From contig JBFJWU010000272.1 in assembly GCA_041623475.1 (NCBI GenBank), positions 1 through 5,038 of the forward strand: a DNA stretch of 5,038 nt, read 5' to 3'. The translations under genes were made by a program, and so were the position numbers. Below, one piece after another: positions 1 to 5,038 of the stretch (position 1 is its first letter; each line of letters starts with the position of its first letter). Source of the DNA: JBFJWU01 sp041623475 [NCBI: bacterium]. Lineage in GTDB: Bacteria; J088. The notes under the pieces are model-generated. The model was given only the letters and a program-made list of their open reading frames with translations, had not been told where the DNA came from and searched no databases.

Positions 1-2570
1 AGAAACGGAGCCAGCGTTGCCATCAAAGGGGCAGTGCCGCCCGATGCCCCGGCGACAATCGTTGCCGAGCAGCCGGAAAAGTCCCGGTTTGTACATAAAT
101 GGAATCGATGGATGACGGTGTCACCGTCCGGGTCAATACCGGCCTGCCAGCGAAACGTGACCGTCTCGGGCAATCCCGTTTGGCCGTCAACAGGCGATAT
201 CAGAACCGGCGCGCCCGGTGGCTGGTTCTGGCCCTGGTCCGCTGCATCGCCGCCGGCATCCGTGTCCGATGGGTCGCCGTCTTCAGTGGAAACGGTTGTC
301 GCGGCAGCCGCCGGTTCGATGCCGGTGCCAACAACTGTGACAGTCACCGGCTGGCCGCTGTCCTGGTTGCTGAACCAGGTCAGGCTTCGACCGGTTACTC
401 CAGGGTCGGCAGGCGCAAATGTCAACAGGACCTCGCAGCTGGCACCCGGTACCAGGCTGCTGTTGCTGCAGGTATCGGCATTGGTTGTCAATCCAGGCGA
501 TAGCGGGGCGCTGACGTCCAGGTCACCCAGCGCCAGCGCCCGTGTCCCGGTACTGGAAATGGTGATCGCCCGCTGGGCACTGGCGTTGGTCGCGACATCG
601 CCAAATGCGAGAATCCCGTCGTCAGGATTGGCATCCTGCTGCCGCACCAAAGCCACGGCGGGATTGGCGAGTGACGTTCCGGATACGTCAATTGACGCGA
701 CCAGCCCCGAACCATCATTGCTGTCTATCTCGATGGTGCCGGTATGGGCGCCTGCTGCTGTTGGCGAATAAACCAGGGAAAAATTGCACCCACCGCCAGC
801 CGCCAGGGACTGGCCGCTGCAGCTGTCGTCGTTGAGCAGAAACGCACCCGGCAAATTCGACTGCACGTCCGTAATGGCCAGGGGAACTGTGCCAGCGTTG
901 CCCAACGTTACGGTTGCGGTCGCCTGGGTATGCGCCGGTATCAAACCAAAGTCGACCAGGCGGTCGCTGTCGGCACCGGACGAGTCCTGGATGACCAGTT
1001 CCGCGTAGGGCGATGCGCCGGTACCACTGACATTGACAGTCACGGTCGGCAGGTTGGATGCGACATCGATGCTGTCGTCGTAGACAACCTTGAGCGACGG
1101 CTGGAAGCGGATGTCAAAACTGCATTGCTGGCCCGGTGGAACCTTGTCATCAATGCCGTCACACTGGTTGTTGACCAGGGTGTAGGGGAACGCCAACGGA
1201 TCAATGCCACCAAGAATACCGACATCCAGCACACTGGTGCCGATGTTGCGGACAGCAACCGTCTGGGTAACCGTCGTACCGATCCCGACCAGGCCAAAAT
1301 TGACGGCCGAGGGCTGCACATCAATGACCGGCTGGACAAATGCATAGGTCCAGGGCGGGGTCGCCAGGTTGGTCCCCACCGGTGCCGAGTTGGCACCGCC
1401 GCTGGCCGCAAAGGCACCGGAATACAGGTCCGCCTGGATGTTGTAACAGTTGCAGAAGTGCGCCCACTCCATCCAGCCGTTGTCGGCCAGCGTCAGTCGC
1501 ACGTGGATGGCATCGTCCATCCCGCTGTCGAGCGCCGAATAGCCGAGCCACTCAATCTGGACCCGGTCCGGCAGTTCGATCACGTCGACGCTGCTGATCA
1601 GATCACCGTTGCTGGCAAAGATCACATCCAGCAATCCCCAATGATCGCCGTCCTGTTTGGTGTTGGCATCGCCGCATTCGCTGCACGACTCGCCGGCTTC
1701 CAGCAGTTCGACCAGCCCGTTGCTGTTCAGGCTGATCGATGGGATCAGCTGGTCAAAAAAGGGAAACGGGAAAGGCAGGTCCCACGTCTGCCACGTATCG
1801 TCACCGGCAAAATACAGGGCAGGCGCCGCCGCCGCGCCTGTCACATCGGTCCCCTGGGCCCCGTGGATGGTCCAGTGAAACTCGGCCAGTTCCTGGATCG
1901 TATCGACACCGTCGAACTCGAAACTGCGCTGGTTATAAGAGCTGTCCAGCGCGCCGGCGGCAACACCGGTGACCGTGGTTTCCTCGCGCTGGTAAAACCC
2001 GGCAAACATATCAAAGTTGGCAAGCGGCGAGTCGGAACACCAGTCGATCCGGCGAAAATTCCAGCGGATACGCCCATCGCCGTACAACTGGACCTGAGTC
2101 CGGATCGGGCAAGTTGGTGCCTGGTCGTTGGCGGTTGTTGCAGCCAGGTCGATGGTCACGCGCTGCGGGGCCGTTGTCGCCGACACCTCGATGGCCCCGA
2201 AAAAACGGCCATTGGGCGCAAAAATCGCATCCTGGATGTTGGTATACTCACCGTTCTTATGGGTCAGGACGTTCTTGCAGGTGTTTACCACGGCACAACT
2301 TTCGCCGCTTTCCAGCAGTTGCACCAGCCCGCTGGTATTGACCGATATGGCAACAATGTCGCGGCCCGCAAAGGGAAATGTGAACGGCAATGCGACCTGG
2401 TCCTCGAACCCCACGGCGCGGCTGATCCCGTCGCCGCCGACCCTGACAAGGTCGATCACCTCTGGCTGCTGGACGACATCACCCAGGCCGGTTCCCGGCA
2501 ACAGCCCGAGCCCGAATACGATCGCCAGGCAGGGCATCCATTGGCTGCGCGATTTAGGTTGGCACACCAT
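1..2570 (-). CDS. Large exported modular beta-sandwich protein, 3' end cut by window edge (ASH/choice-of-anchor D repeats plus Fn3-like domain)
   Basis: The minus-strand frame stays open from ATG at 2570 to the left edge (856 whole codons, no stop), so the C terminus is missing. Residues 1-30 look like a Sec signal peptide: Lys6 and Arg8, a hydrophobic core at about 11-24, then PGTGLG before the probable cleavage. Two related modules follow, around residues 40-250 and 251-410, each with LPFxFPF, an NGLV-type turn and GESC. Three Ig-like ASH repeats (about 415-518, 519-633, 634-750) each run from a V/D-FG strand through a Cys pair to a closing VSGTG-like strand. Then come an acidic linker (about 751-782) and an Fn3-like domain (about 784 onward) with SPVDGQTGLP and DPDGDTV. 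The role is probably extracellular binding or scaffolding; no catalytic motif is visible. A C-terminal sorting signal could lie beyond the edge. The reading frame is very secure; the exact function is unknown. Confidence 0.9.
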   Translation of the reverse strand, partial: MVCQPKSRSQWMPCLAIVFGLGLLPGTGLGDVVQQPEVIDLVRVGGDGISRAVGFEDQVALPFTFPFAGRDIVAISVNTSGLVQLLESGESCAVVNTCKNVLTHKNGEYTNIQDAIFAPNGRFFGAIEVSATTAPQRVTIDLAATTANDQAPTCPIRTQVQLYGDGRIRWNFRRIDWCSDSPLANFDMFAGFYQREETTVTGVAAGALDSSYNQRSFEFDGVDTIQELAEFHWTIHGAQGTDVTGAAAAPALYFAGDDTWQTWDLPFPFPFFDQLIPSISLNSNGLVELLEAGESCSECGDANTKQDGDHWGLLDVIFASNGDLISSVDVIELPDRVQIEWLGYSALDSGMDDAIHVRLTLADNGWMEWAHFCNCYNIQADLYSGAFAASGGANSAPVGTNLATPPWTYAFVQPVIDVQPSAVNFGLVGIGTTVTQTVAVRNIGTSVLDVGILGGIDPLAFPYTLVNNQCDGIDDKVPPGQQCSFDIRFQPSLKVVYDDSIDVASNLPTVTVNVSGTGASPYAELVIQDSSGADSDRLVDFGLIPAHTQATATVTLGNAGTVPLAITDVQSNLPGAFLLNDDSCSGQSLAAGGGCNFSLVYSPTAAGAHTGTIEIDSNDGSGLVASIDVSGTSLANPAVALVRQQDANPDDGILAFGDVATNASAQRAITISSTGTRALALGDLDVSAPLSPGLTTNADTCSNSSLVPGASCEVLLTFAPADPGVTGRSLTWFSNQDSGQPVTVTVVGTGIEPAAAATTVSTEDGDPSDTDAGGDAADQGQNQPPGAPVLISPVDGQTGLPETVTFRWQAGIDPDGDTVIHRFHLCTNRDFSGCSATIVAGASGGTAPLMATLAPF
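321..671 (-). other. ASH / choice-of-anchor D repeat 3 (residues about 634-750)
   Basis: The third repeat begins with LAFGDVATNASAQRAITIS. It then has STGTRALALGDL, TCSNSSLVPGASCEVLLTFA and a closing VGTG. It is followed by a linker rich in Asp, Glu and Gly (TEDGDPSDTDAGGD), which separates the repeat stack from the Fn3-like domain. Confidence 0.75.
672..1016 (-). other. ASH / choice-of-anchor D repeat 2 (residues about 519-633)
   Basis: The signature segments appear in the same order as in repeat 1: VDFGLIPAHTQATATVTLGN, then AGTVPLAITDV, then CSGQSLAAGGGCNFSLVYSP, then a closing VSGTS. The Cys pair (CSG...GC) is retained, and the segment between the signature and the closing strand contains IEIDSNDG. 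Confidence 0.75.
1017..1328 (-). other. ASH / choice-of-anchor D repeat 1 of the secreted protein (residues about 415-518)
   Basis: The domain starts VIDVQPSAVNFGLVGIG. It continues with a VRNIGTSVLDVG strand pair, a Cys at CDG, PPGQQCSFDIRFQPS and a closing VSGTG. This strand order and the PGxxCxxxxxFxP signature match ASPM-SPD-2-Hydin type Ig-like domains, which are common as tandem repeats in secreted gammaproteobacterial proteins. The boundaries are approximate. Confidence 0.75.
1683..1778 (-). repeat. Internal protein duplication, copy 2 (residues 265-296)
   Basis: This is the second copy of the LPFxFPF...NGLVxLLExGESC module, reading LPFPFPF and then NSNGLVELLEAGESC. DNA similarity to copy 1 is local: both share TTCCAGCAGTT and ACCAGCCCG on the plus strand. 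Both copies place one or two further cysteines just after GESC (Cys98 in copy 1, Cys299 in copy 2), suggesting a conserved disulfide in an exported domain. Confidence 0.8.
2295..2390 (-). repeat. Internal protein duplication, copy 1 (residues 61-92)
   Basis: This segment of the secreted protein runs from LPFTFPF to GESC. It aligns without gaps to residues 265-296, with 20 of 32 residues identical. The similarity resumes about 20 residues later: D-x-IFAxNG at 114-121 matches 315-322 after a three-residue shift. The pattern resembles the 'PFxFPFxG...vssNGxxxF' beta module of many secreted bacterial proteins. It indicates an ancient tandem domain duplication rather than a recent DNA repeat. Confidence 0.8.
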
Positions 2571-2579
2571 CGCCTGACA

Positions 2580-2583
2580 TCCT
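2580..2583 (-). promoter_or_regulatory. Ribosome binding site (AGGA) deciding the start of the secreted-protein gene
   Basis: On the minus strand AGGA lies 9 nt before ATG 2570. This favours 2570 over the next in-frame codon (GTG 2567) and over Met12 (ATG 2537), which would remove the charged n-region of the signal peptide. The ATG at 2580 is in another frame and stops after eight codons. Confidence 0.55.
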
Positions 2584-2653
2584 AGCGGGGAATCCGGTCA
2601 ATGCAAAGGTCCAGGGTTGCGTTCGAAAACGAAACCAGGGATCGAATCCAAGG

Positions 2654-2683
2654 CCTATAAATGAATACAGTCATTTTTACTTA
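2654..2683 (-). promoter_or_regulatory. AT-rich candidate promoter region for the secreted-protein gene
   Basis: Within the 139-bp gap between apaG and the secreted-protein gene, this stretch is markedly AT-rich against GC-rich surroundings. On the minus strand it contains a TATAGG hexamer (2654-2659), which could act as a -10 box with a leader of about 77 nt. No good -35 box sits 16-18 bp upstream. A LexA-like imperfect inverted repeat overlaps it (2655-2670). This is a candidate only. Confidence 0.25.
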
Positions 2684-2709
2684 GCGGTCAGCAGCGGCCA
2701 ATGCCTCGC

Positions 2710-3132
2710 CTAATTCACGGATCCCGGCTGGATCAGGGCAAATTCCGGGATCTGGATCGCAAAAGACTGTCCGTCGTCTGTTTCCATATCGTAGTGGCCG
2801 GTCATAGACCCGAATTCGGTCGGCAACGGACAATAGCTGGTGTACTGAAAACCCTCGCCCGCAGCCAGGGTCGGATGCTCGCCGACCACCCCCGGACCAT
2901 CAACCTGCTCGGCTCGACCCATCGCATCAGTAATTCGCCAATGACGCTGGGTCAGGGTCGCCGTCTGCCCGGACACGTTGGTGATCGTAATCCGATAGGC
3001 ATACAGCCAGGTGCCGGAATTTGGTACCGATCGCTCGGGAATAAACAGGGTCTCGACATCAATCCGGTAGCCGTCAGTTTCGGCAGTTCCAGAATGGCGC
3101 CAGGGCAGCGATGGCGGTTGTTCGGCAGACAC
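2710..3132 (-). CDS. apaG: ApaG family protein (Co2+/Mg2+ efflux-associated, DUF525)
   Basis: The 140-residue product is a single ApaG domain, an Fn3-like beta sandwich. Family hallmarks are YRIDVETLFIPERS near the N terminus, WLYAYRITITNVS (42-54), RHWRITDAMGR (63-73), the GPGVVGEHPTL block (79-89) and GEGFQYTSYCPL (92-103), then GSMTGHYDMETDDGQSF (108-124). E. coli ApaG is about 125 residues and its cellular role is poorly defined; mutants have been linked to Co2+ resistance and Mg2+ efflux. The start chosen is GTG 3132, the only ATG/GTG/TTG in frame close to the domain. It has no clear Shine-Dalgarno and gives an N terminus slightly longer than usual. The frame stays open up to 3384, but that would cross the parS site and run antisense to parA. 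No apaH or rsmA neighbour is visible; the gene is divergent from parA. Identity is very secure, the start less so. Confidence 0.93.
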   Translation of the reverse strand: MSAEQPPSLPWRHSGTAETDGYRIDVETLFIPERSVPNSGTWLYAYRITITNVSGQTATLTQRHWRITDAMGRAEQVDGPGVVGEHPTLAAGEGFQYTSYCPLPTEFGSMTGHYDMETDDGQSFAIQIPEFALIQPGSVN

Positions 3133-3177
3133 CCCGTTATTCTGGACCAGGCGCCCGACAACGGCAATAGCCCTGCC

Positions 3178-3199
3178 CGATGTTTCACGTGAAACATCG
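3178..3199. promoter_or_regulatory. parS centromere site 1, between apaG and parA
   Basis: This is a perfect 22-bp palindrome whose 16-bp core (3181-3196) is TGTTTCACGTGAAACA, matching the canonical chromosomal parS consensus at every position. CGA and TCG extend it symmetrically. ParB binds this site through its HTH and is loaded as a sliding clamp. The site ends 35 bp before parA and begins 46 bp upstream of the apaG start, immediately upstream of the presumed parA promoter, so it may also act as an operator for either gene. Confidence 0.97.
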
Positions 3200-3218
3200 C
3201 CTGTGCTGCGGCCGGTTT

Positions 3219-3227
3219 TGCTAGCAT
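3219..3227 (+). promoter_or_regulatory. Candidate extended -10 promoter of parA (leaderless-type)
   Basis: TGCTAGCAT fits an extended -10 element: TG, one base, then TAGCAT, which matches TATAAT at 4 of 6 positions. It ends 7 nt before the parA ATG, so transcription would begin at or next to the start codon. No convincing -35 hexamer is seen around 3198-3205, where the parS palindrome ends. The lack of a Shine-Dalgarno before parA agrees with a leaderless transcript. This is inference from sequence only. Confidence 0.35.
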
Positions 3228-3234
3228 AACGTCC

Positions 3235-4047
3235 ATGATCATCATCGCGGTTGTAAATCAAAAAGGTGGCGTCGGCAAGACCACGACATCGGTCAACCTG
3301 GGTGCGGCCCTGGCCGCCGAAGGCCAACGGGTCCTGCTGGTCGATATGGACCCCCAGGCCAATGCGACCGGCGGCGTTGGCCATCCGGTGCCACCCGAAC
3401 CCGGCCTGTATGAAGTCCTGATGCAGGAGGCCGAATTACTGGATGCCGTTGCCCCCACCAATGTCGACAACCTGGAACTGCTGCCCAGCCACCCGCGCCT
3501 GGCCGGTGCCGAGGTCGAACTGGTCCCTGCTTTTTCCCGCGAACACCGGCTGTCGGGCGCGTTCGAAAAGGTGCCGGACGACCGCTGGGACATCGTCCTG
3601 ATCGACTGTCCACCCAGCCTGGGATTGCTGACCGTAAATGCGCTGACAGCGGCCAACGGATTGCTGGTTCCCCTGCAGTGCGAATACTACGCCCTGGAAG
3701 GCCTGACCCGCCTGGTCGAAACGTCGGAACTGGTCCGCAACCACCTGAACCCTGACCTGTCCCTTAGCGGCATCCTGCTGACCATGTTTGATGCCCGCAA
3801 CAACATCTGCCACCAGGTGGCCGAGGAAGTCACCAGTCACTTTCGCTGGGATGTGTTTGAGACGGTCATTCCCCGCAATGTCCGGCTCAGTGAAGCGCCC
3901 AGTTTTGGCCAGCCGATCCAGTTGTACGACCCGGCATGCAAGGGGGCCGAAAGCTACCGGGACCTGGCCCGCGAATTCATCAATCGCCTCAGCCAGGGCA
4001 CGCCCGGTGCCGGCCGGCTGGAAACCGCCCCACCCCAGACCGCCTGA
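3235..4047 (+). CDS. parA: ParA/Soj chromosome-partitioning ATPase
   Basis: This is a 270-residue MinD/ParA-type ATPase that binds nucleoid DNA as an ATP dimer and moves or positions ParB-parS complexes in the cytoplasm. It opens directly into the first beta strand and the deviant Walker A, KGGVGKTT (10-17), with signature Lys10 and catalytic Lys15. Walker A' is VDMDPQAN (36-43) and Walker B is VLIDCPPS (121-128). VIPRNVRLSEAPSFGQPI (211-228) and YDPACKGAESYRDLARE (231-247) are typical of the chromosomal Soj group. It lacks the N-terminal HTH domain of type Ia plasmid ParA proteins, and its length is normal. ATG 3235 is the natural start, although no Shine-Dalgarno is visible; a candidate extended -10 lies 7 nt upstream. 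parB follows after 75 bp, probably in the same operon. The usual upstream mnmG-rsmG (gidA-gidB) neighbours are absent; apaG diverges instead. Confidence 0.98.
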   Translation: MIIIAVVNQKGGVGKTTTSVNLGAALAAEGQRVLLVDMDPQANATGGVGHPVPPEPGLYEVLMQEAELLDAVAPTNVDNLELLPSHPRLAGAEVELVPAFSREHRLSGAFEKVPDDRWDIVLIDCPPSLGLLTVNALTAANGLLVPLQCEYYALEGLTRLVETSELVRNHLNPDLSLSGILLTMFDARNNICHQVAEEVTSHFRWDVFETVIPRNVRLSEAPSFGQPIQLYDPACKGAESYRDLAREFINRLSQGTPGAGRLETAPPQTA

Positions 4048-4055
4048 CATCGATC

Positions 4056-4073
4056 GCCACCAATCCCGGTGGC
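4056..4073 (+). other. Perfect hairpin between parA and parB
   Basis: GCCACC and GGTGGC form a six-base-pair perfect stem around the six-base loop AATCCC, starting 8 nt after the parA stop. No T-tract follows, so it does not look like an intrinsic terminator. In RNA it could protect the 3' end of a parA segment or adjust the parB:parA ratio. The function is not shown by the sequence, and a stem this short could occur by chance. Confidence 0.4.
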
Positions 4074-4107
4074 CACCCGTGATACCCTGTTTCCAGAACC
4101 CCTGAGC

Positions 4108-4111
4108 AGGA
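4108..4111 (+). promoter_or_regulatory. Ribosome binding site (AGGA) of parB
   Basis: AGGA within GAGCAGGAACG lies 11 nt before ATG 4123, slightly long but usable spacing. It supports 4123 as the parB start over the in-frame GTG at 4069, which would add 18 residues not typical of the family and would overlap the hairpin. Confidence 0.5.
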
Positions 4112-4122
4112 ACGATTTAACC

Positions 4123-4995
4123 ATGGCGAAACCAAGCCCGAAAACTAAACGCCAGGCCCTCGGCCGCGGCCTGAGCGCATTGATCCCCCAGGGTGACGAG
4201 CCCCGCAGCGAGGCGCTGCAACGGGCCGGTCTGCGCGAGCTGCCCCTCGACCAGATCGACGCCAGCGATTACCAGGCCCGCACCCACTTTGACCCGCGAT
4301 CGTTGCAGGAACTGGCACAGTCGATCAAGAACTTTGGCTTGCTGCAGGCCCCTGTTGTCAAGCCCGAAGGCGACCGTTTTGAACTGATTTCCGGTGAGCG
4401 TCGGGTACGGGCGGCGCGGATGGCCGGTTTGAAGACGATACCCGTCATCGTCCGGGACTCCACCGACCAGGAGCAAATGGAACTGGGCCTGATCGAGAAC
4501 ATCCAGCGATCAGACCTGAATCCGATCGAGGAAGCCCGCGGCTACGCCCAGCTGATGGAGGTCTTTGAACTGACCCAGGCCCAGGTCGCCGATCGCCTGG
4601 GCAAGTCCCGCAGCTTCATCACCAATCGCATCCGCCTGCTCAAACTGCCCGAGGAAATCCAGACGTTTATCGCCGACGGCAAACTCTCGGAAGGCCACGC
4701 CCGGGCGCTGCTGGCCATTGACGATCCCGACGAGCTTCTGGCCGCCGCCGCCCGCGTAATCGAGCAGGGCCTCACGGTGCGGGATACTGAAGGCATTGGC
4801 CGCCAGGCAAGCGGCCGCCGCAAGAAATCGCGCCCGATTGACCCCGACTGGGAAGCCCTGCGCCGGGACCTGGAATCCGCACTTGGCACCACTGTCAAAG
4901 TCAGCCGCGGCCGCAAAGGCGGCAGCCTGACGATCCGCTTCTATGACGACGAGCAACTGGACGGAATTATCCAGAAGCTGACCCGCGGCCGCTGA
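4123..4995 (+). CDS. parB: ParB/Spo0J chromosome-partitioning CTPase, parS-binding protein
   Basis: This 290-residue protein binds parS, hydrolyses CTP and spreads along DNA as a clamp, forming the complex moved by ParA. The N terminus is a basic tail followed by LGRGLSALIP (13-22), the conserved segment that contacts and stimulates ParA. The CTP-binding domain shows QARTHFD (51-57), GERRVRAARMAG (91-102) and ENIQRSDLNPIEEA (125-138). The parS-reading HTH is at about 150-176 (LTQAQVADRLGKSRSFITNR). After a basic linker (RRKKSRP, 232-238) comes the C-terminal dimerisation domain (about 240-290), with LGTTVKVSRGRKGGSLTIRF and a DEQLDGII helix. All key motifs are intact and the length is typical of chromosomal ParB. 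The start at ATG 4123 is backed by AGGA upstream and by family length. It follows parA in the same direction, and a parS site lies just past its stop. Confidence 0.98.
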   Translation: MAKPSPKTKRQALGRGLSALIPQGDEPRSEALQRAGLRELPLDQIDASDYQARTHFDPRSLQELAQSIKNFGLLQAPVVKPEGDRFELISGERRVRAARMAGLKTIPVIVRDSTDQEQMELGLIENIQRSDLNPIEEARGYAQLMEVFELTQAQVADRLGKSRSFITNRIRLLKLPEEIQTFIADGKLSEGHARALLAIDDPDELLAAAARVIEQGLTVRDTEGIGRQASGRRKKSRPIDPDWEALRRDLESALGTTVKVSRGRKGGSLTIRFYDDEQLDGIIQKLTRGR

Positions 4996-5002
4996 ACCCA
5001 AC

Positions 5003-5026
5003 CCGATGTTTCACGTGAAACATCGG
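5003..5026. promoter_or_regulatory. parS centromere site 2, immediately downstream of parB
   Basis: This perfect 24-bp palindrome has the core TGTTTCACGTGAAACA at 5007-5022, with CCGA and TCGG on its sides. Its inner 22 bp are identical to the site upstream of parA. It begins 7 bp after the parB stop. The two palindrome centres are 1826 bp apart, so they bracket the parAB operon. No terminator-like T-run follows in the remaining 12 bases. Confidence 0.97.
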
Positions 5027-5038
5027 CCAGCCCATCCC

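Noticed and set aside
34-771. 245-codon plus-strand open reading frame
   Set aside because: It is antisense to the ASH repeat 2-3 and Fn3 part of the secreted-protein gene, is low in complexity (Ser, Pro, Val, Ala), and has no recognisable motif.
1500-1505. CACGTG hexamer as a possible third parS
   Set aside because: Only the central six bases match; the flanking bases needed for ParB (TGTTT/AAACA) are absent, and it lies inside a coding sequence.
744-2585. 613-codon plus-strand open reading frame
   Set aside because: It lies fully antisense to the secreted-protein gene. Its translation is rich in Arg, Gly, Asp and Val with no domain, signal peptide or repeat pattern, while the minus strand reads as a well-formed exported protein with repeated domains. 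Absence of stops follows from the scarcity of TTA, CTA and TCA codons in the real gene.
2681-2700. Possible terminator after apaG
   Set aside because: The GC-rich GGCCGCTGCTGACC stretch forms at best a mismatched 4-bp stem on the minus strand and is not followed directly by a T-run in the right orientation.
2701-3192. 163-codon plus-strand open reading frame over apaG
   Set aside because: It is antisense to a clear ApaG family gene and shows no family resemblance of its own.
3436-4050. 204-codon minus-strand open reading frame over parA
   Set aside because: It is the antisense shadow of parA, which has every catalytic motif intact.
4069-4122. Upstream GTG start for parB, adding 18 residues
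   Set aside because: The added residues do not resemble ParB N termini, the GTG lies within the hairpin, and ATG 4123 has a better ribosome binding site and gives the normal length.
4510-5001. 163-codon minus-strand open reading frame over the 3' half of parB
   Set aside because: It is antisense to the HTH and dimerisation domains of parB; its Ala/Gly-rich composition reflects the GC-rich complement.
5003-5038. parS 2 as a transcription terminator of parB
   Set aside because: The palindrome could fold in RNA, but no T-tract follows and the exact parS core explains the symmetry.

Overview
The window looks like a piece of a bacterial chromosome of fairly high GC content (about 60% by eye). 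It is probably gammaproteobacterial and probably close to the replication origin. The evidence is a complete chromosomal-type parA-parB pair with two perfect parS sites, and an ApaG that closely resembles the proteobacterial family. The species cannot be named from the sequence. There are no RNA genes, insertion sequences, CRISPR arrays or long repeats.

Layout. From position 2570 down to the left edge, the minus strand carries one uninterrupted reading frame of at least 856 codons. It encodes an exported modular beta-sandwich protein: a signal peptide, two copies of an 'LPFxFPF...NGLVxLLExGESC' module, three ASH-type (choice-of-anchor D) repeats, an acidic linker, and an Fn3-like domain cut by the window edge. 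Positions 2571-2709 form a short AT-rich gap with a possible promoter. apaG follows on the minus strand (2710-3132). A 102-bp divergent intergenic region (3133-3234) holds the first parS and the parA start signals. parA (3235-4047) and parB (4123-4995) run on the plus strand, separated by 75 bp that contain a perfect hairpin. A second parS lies 7 bp after the parB stop codon.

How the genes work together. ParB should load onto the two parS sites as a CTP-dependent clamp and spread over this locus. ParA ATPase then moves or orients the ParB-DNA complex, segregating the origin region. The first parS lies directly upstream of the parA promoter and in the upstream region of apaG, so ParB binding could also regulate both genes. 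ApaG and the large secreted protein have no evident functional link to segregation.

What stands out. Identical 22-bp parS palindromes bracket parAB; the right-hand one extends to 24 bp. parA appears to have a leaderless-type start. The large secreted protein contains a clear internal duplication. I see no undescribed system. The long plus-strand open frames over 34-2585 are antisense shadows of the secreted-protein gene. No stretch over 300 bases lacks a gene.
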